Source of the DNA: Pirellulales bacterium
Lineage (GTDB): Bacteria; Planctomycetota; Planctomycetia; Pirellulales; Thermoguttaceae
Reading direction: 5' to 3'
Length of the DNA: 8,886 nt
NCBI GenBank assembly: GCA_030605745.1
Contig: JAUWHT010000234.1
Location: forward strand, 1 to 8,886
A program made the position numbers and the translations under genes. Positions 6,944 through 8,886 of this stretch are shown here, piece by piece (within the stretch, counting starts at the first letter, position 1; every line of letters begins with the position of its first letter). The notes under the pieces are model-generated. The model was given only the letters and a program-made list of their open reading frames with translations. It ran no database searches and was not told where the DNA came from.

Positions 6944-8053
6944 ATGCAGGCTACGCTCGCACAAATCGCCAACCTGGTCGACGGGCGACTGGTCGGCAGG
7001 GATGATCTGGTGATCCATGGGGCCGCGTCGCTGCGCGACGCCGGGCCGGGTGAAATCACGCTGATCGACGGGCAGGAGAAGAGCTGCAACCTGGCTGCCT
7101 GCCGTGCCTCGGCCGTGATCGTGCCCAAGGTGTTCAATTCCAACGGGCTGCCGGCAGTACAGGTCGACGACGTACACTGCGCTTTCGCGGCAATCCTCAC
7201 CTATTTCCACCCGCGGCGACAAGAGAAACGTATCGGCCTAAGCCCGCTCGCAGCGATCAGCCCTACGGCCAGACTGGCCGAGGACGTCGACGTCCACCCC
7301 CTGGCCACTATCGGCGACGAGGTGACCATCGCCGCCGGTTCGACAATTCACTCGGGCGTACACATCATGGCCGGGTGCAAGATCGGCCAGCACGTCACCA
7401 TCTTTCCCAATGCCGTGCTGTACGAGAACACGGTCGTCGGTTCGCGGTCGGTGATTCACGCCGGCGCGGTTCTGGGCGCCTACGGCTTCGGGTACTGCCA
7501 GGTCGAGGGCCGCCACAAGCTTTCGGCCCAGTTAGGCAACGTCGTGTTGGGCCCGGACGTCGAGATCGGCGCCTGCACCACGATCGATCGCGGCACCTAC
7601 GGTCCCACCGTCGTCGGCGAGGGGACCAAGATCGACGACCTGGTGATGATTGCCCACAACTGCCGCATCGGACGGCACAACATGCTCTGCTCCCAGGTGG
7701 GGATCGCCGGCAGCACCACTACCGGCGACCACGTCGTAATGGCCGGCCAGGTGGGCGTGCGCGACCACGTCCACATCGGTACCGGCGCCGTGGTGGGTGC
7801 AAAGACTGGGATCATCAACGACGTGCCCGATGGTCGACGCATGATCGGCATCCCTGCCACGCCCGAACGCGAGCAGAAACTCAAGCTGGCCGCGCTAAGC
7901 AAACTGCCCGAAATGCGACGACAAATGAAAAAACTGCAACAGACCGTCGACGCGCTGGTGCAGGAAGCTGACAATTGCAAATTGAGAATTGAGAATTGCA
8001 AATTGAAAATTGTAAAACGGGACCCAAGCCCAACACAAAACGCATCGGACTGA
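6944..8053 (+). CDS. lpxD: UDP-3-O-acylglucosamine N-acyltransferase LpxD
   Basis: LpxD N-acylates UDP-3-O-acylglucosamine using an acyl-ACP donor in the cytoplasm, making UDP-2,3-diacylglucosamine for lipid A. Residues 1-100 match the uridine-binding N-terminal domain (LAQIANLVDGRLVG at the start, with GEITLIDG near 36-43). Residues about 103-295 are hexapeptide repeats forming a left-handed beta helix. GFGY at 181-184, IDRGTY at 214-219 and AHNCRIG at 237-243 are family motifs, and His238 corresponds to the catalytic histidine (His239 in E. coli). Residues 311-342 are the usual C-terminal helix. The 369-residue length exceeds the usual approximately 340: residues from about 344 on (NCKLRIENCKLKIV and a short tail) are a seven-residue repeat encoded by the heptamer array at 7973-8014. 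This tail is probably not functional. The gene begins the plus-strand operon and overlaps lpxI. Confidence 0.97.
   Translation: MQATLAQIANLVDGRLVGRDDLVIHGAASLRDAGPGEITLIDGQEKSCNLAACRASAVIVPKVFNSNGLPAVQVDDVHCAFAAILTYFHPRRQEKRIGLSPLAAISPTARLAEDVDVHPLATIGDEVTIAAGSTIHSGVHIMAGCKIGQHVTIFPNAVLYENTVVGSRSVIHAGAVLGAYGFGYCQVEGRHKLSAQLGNVVLGPDVEIGACTTIDRGTYGPTVVGEGTKIDDLVMIAHNCRIGRHNMLCSQVGIAGSTTTGDHVVMAGQVGVRDHVHIGTGAVVGAKTGIINDVPDGRRMIGIPATPEREQKLKLAALSKLPEMRRQMKKLQQTVDALVQEADNCKLRIENCKLKIVKRDPSPTQNASD
7973..8014. repeat. Heptanucleotide tandem array, AATTGNA family (lpxD/lpxI junction)
   Basis: Six in-register units occur: AATTGCA, AATTGAG, AATTGAG, AATTGCA, AATTGAA, AATTGTA. Three units equal seven codons, so the lpxD frame reads it as the repeated peptide NCKLRIE/NCKLKIV, ending lpxD in array-derived sequence. 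In the lpxI frame an AATTGAG unit gives a TGA stop at 7990-7992, followed by TTG at 7996. The unit and its orientation relative to transcription match the array at 2997-3035. Confidence 0.92.
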
Positions 8054-8886
8054 TCGCCGGTTGGGGCCGCTATCCGCTTGTGGTCGCCGAGGCGCTCCGC
8101 CGGCAAGGCTATCAGATCTGTTGCCTGGGCGTGATCGGCCACGCCGATCCGCGTCTGGCCCAGGTATGCGACGAGTTTCGCTGGAGCGGAATCGCGCGGT
8201 TCGGCGGTGCCATCCGCTATTTCAAGCGTCACGGCGTAACCGACGCGGTGATGGCCGGCAAGATCTTCAAAGTGCTGCTGTTTAAGCGGTTCGGCTGGCT
8301 GAGGCACCTGCCCGACCTGCGGACTATCCGCATGTTCATCCCTCATTTCCATACGCGACGAAAAGACTTGCGTGATGACACGCTGTTGAGTGCGATTGTT
8401 GACGAGTTTGCCGGCGAGGGGATCCGTTTCGGCCCGCCCACCGATTATGCACCCGAGTTGCTTGTCAGGCGCGGCCAGCTCACCCGCCGCGGCCCTTCGG
8501 CCTGGCAGTGGAAGGACATCGAGTTCGGCTGGCAGATCGCCAAGCAGCTCGGCCGGCTCGATATCGGGCAAAGCGTGGCCGTCAAAGACCAGGCCACCCT
8601 GGCAGTGGAGGCCATCGAGGGCACTGACCAGTGTATCCGCCGCGCCGGCGAACTCTGCAAGATGGGCGGGTTCACCGTGGTCAAAACGGCCAAGCCGCAG
8701 CAGGACATGCGCTTCGACGTGCCTACCGTCGGCCGACGCACGCTGGAAACGATGATCGAAGCCGGTGCTCGGGTGCTGGCAGTCGAGGCCGGACGAACCG
8801 TGATCCTTGACCAACCAGAGTTTGTCGATTTCGCAAACCAAAACAAGCTAATCGTCGTAGCGTTGGGAATGGGGTCAGAGCGCACT
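7996..8886 (+). CDS. lpxI: UDP-2,3-diacylglucosamine pyrophosphatase LpxI (open at window end)
   Basis: LpxI hydrolyses UDP-2,3-diacylglucosamine to 2,3-diacylglucosamine 1-phosphate (lipid X) and UMP. It replaces LpxH in many bacteria outside the gamma- and betaproteobacteria. Conserved stretches are KRIGLIAGWGRYPL near the start, MAGKIFK, DDTLLSAIVDEF, LGRLDIGQSVAVKD, AVEAIEGTD and KPQQDMRFDVPTVG. Asp237 or Asp241 (counted from the TTG) in the last motif should correspond to the essential Asp225 of Caulobacter LpxI. The usual KPGQD appears here as KPQQD. There is no in-frame ATG or GTG before the conserved start; TTG at 7996, inside the heptamer array, is the only common start codon after the stop at 7990-7992. 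This gives a 58-nt overlap with lpxD and about 14 extra residues; an ATT start at 8002 is possible. The conserved domain seems complete at LIVVAL (8850-8867 region), but no stop is reached by 8886. Confidence 0.9.
   Translation, partial: MQIENCKTGPKPNTKRIGLIAGWGRYPLVVAEALRRQGYQICCLGVIGHADPRLAQVCDEFRWSGIARFGGAIRYFKRHGVTDAVMAGKIFKVLLFKRFGWLRHLPDLRTIRMFIPHFHTRRKDLRDDTLLSAIVDEFAGEGIRFGPPTDYAPELLVRRGQLTRRGPSAWQWKDIEFGWQIAKQLGRLDIGQSVAVKDQATLAVEAIEGTDQCIRRAGELCKMGGFTVVKTAKPQQDMRFDVPTVGRRTLETMIEAGARVLAVEAGRTVILDQPEFVDFANQNKLIVVALGMGSERT
8868..8886 (+). mobile_element. Possible terminus of a REP-associated/Y1 transposase element
   Basis: The final 19 bases, AATGGGGTCAGAGCGCACT, resemble the GGGGTCAGAGCAC-type sequences I associate with the ends of Y1/REP-associated tyrosine transposase genes. 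They begin just where the conserved LpxI protein normally ends. Only the edge is visible and the match is from memory, so this is tentative. If correct, an element sits against or within the last codons of lpxI. Confidence 0.3.

Noticed and set aside
6608..7222. Minus-strand 204-codon open frame reaching into the divergent region
   Set aside because: It overlaps the lpxD N-terminal domain in antisense and has no recognisable domain or ribosome site.
7597..8841. Minus-strand 414-codon open frame
   Set aside because: It is opposite lpxD and lpxI, both strongly supported; its length reflects lack of stops in the antisense frame of GC-rich genes.

Overview
This window looks like chromosomal DNA from a Gram-negative bacterium of the Planctomycetota (possibly Pirellulales). 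The evidence is GC-rich DNA, an exopolysaccharide export set with a TPR-extended polymerase/ligase, an LpxI-type rather than LpxH-type lipid A pathway, few Shine-Dalgarno sequences, and period-7 short tandem arrays between genes. The phylum is an inference from gene content and style; no rRNA or other marker is present.

Layout: positions 1-369 hold no gene that I can support, but carry two palindromic repeats: a REP-like hairpin (28-61) and a 29-bp perfect inverted repeat with REPIN architecture (261-344). From 6598 down to 370, on the minus strand, lie three genes in the order of transcription: a Wza-type outer-membrane polysaccharide export lipoprotein (6598-5480), a Wzc-type chain-length regulator/tyrosine autokinase (5356-3044), and a membrane O-antigen polymerase/ligase-family protein with a long TPR-like C-terminal part (3027-370). 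Together they look like the polymerisation, length control and export part of a Wzx/Wzy-type exopolysaccharide pathway. No glycosyltransferases or flippase are in the window.

A 345-bp gene-free divergent region (6599-6943), with an 18-bp perfect palindrome, separates this operon from lpxD (6944-8053) and lpxI (from about 7996, still open at the window end) on the plus strand. LpxD adds the second acyl chain (N-acylation) to the UDP-glucosamine lipid A precursor and LpxI later cleaves off UMP, so the right half is a lipid A segment. The two operons build envelope glycolipid and extracellular polysaccharide respectively.

The most unusual structure is non-coding in style. Each of the three same-strand gene junctions (Wza/Wzc, Wzc/Wzy, lpxD/lpxI) contains an in-register heptanucleotide tandem array. 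One is a head-to-head inverted array able to fold into a hairpin next to the Wzc start codon. The other two (AATTGNA units) run into coding sequence, supply the only usual-type start codons (TTG) for the downstream genes, and encode the end of LpxD. The last 19 bases of the window resemble the terminus of a REP-associated/Y1 transposase element, which may have altered the end of lpxI. No CRISPR array, tRNA, rRNA or defence system was seen.
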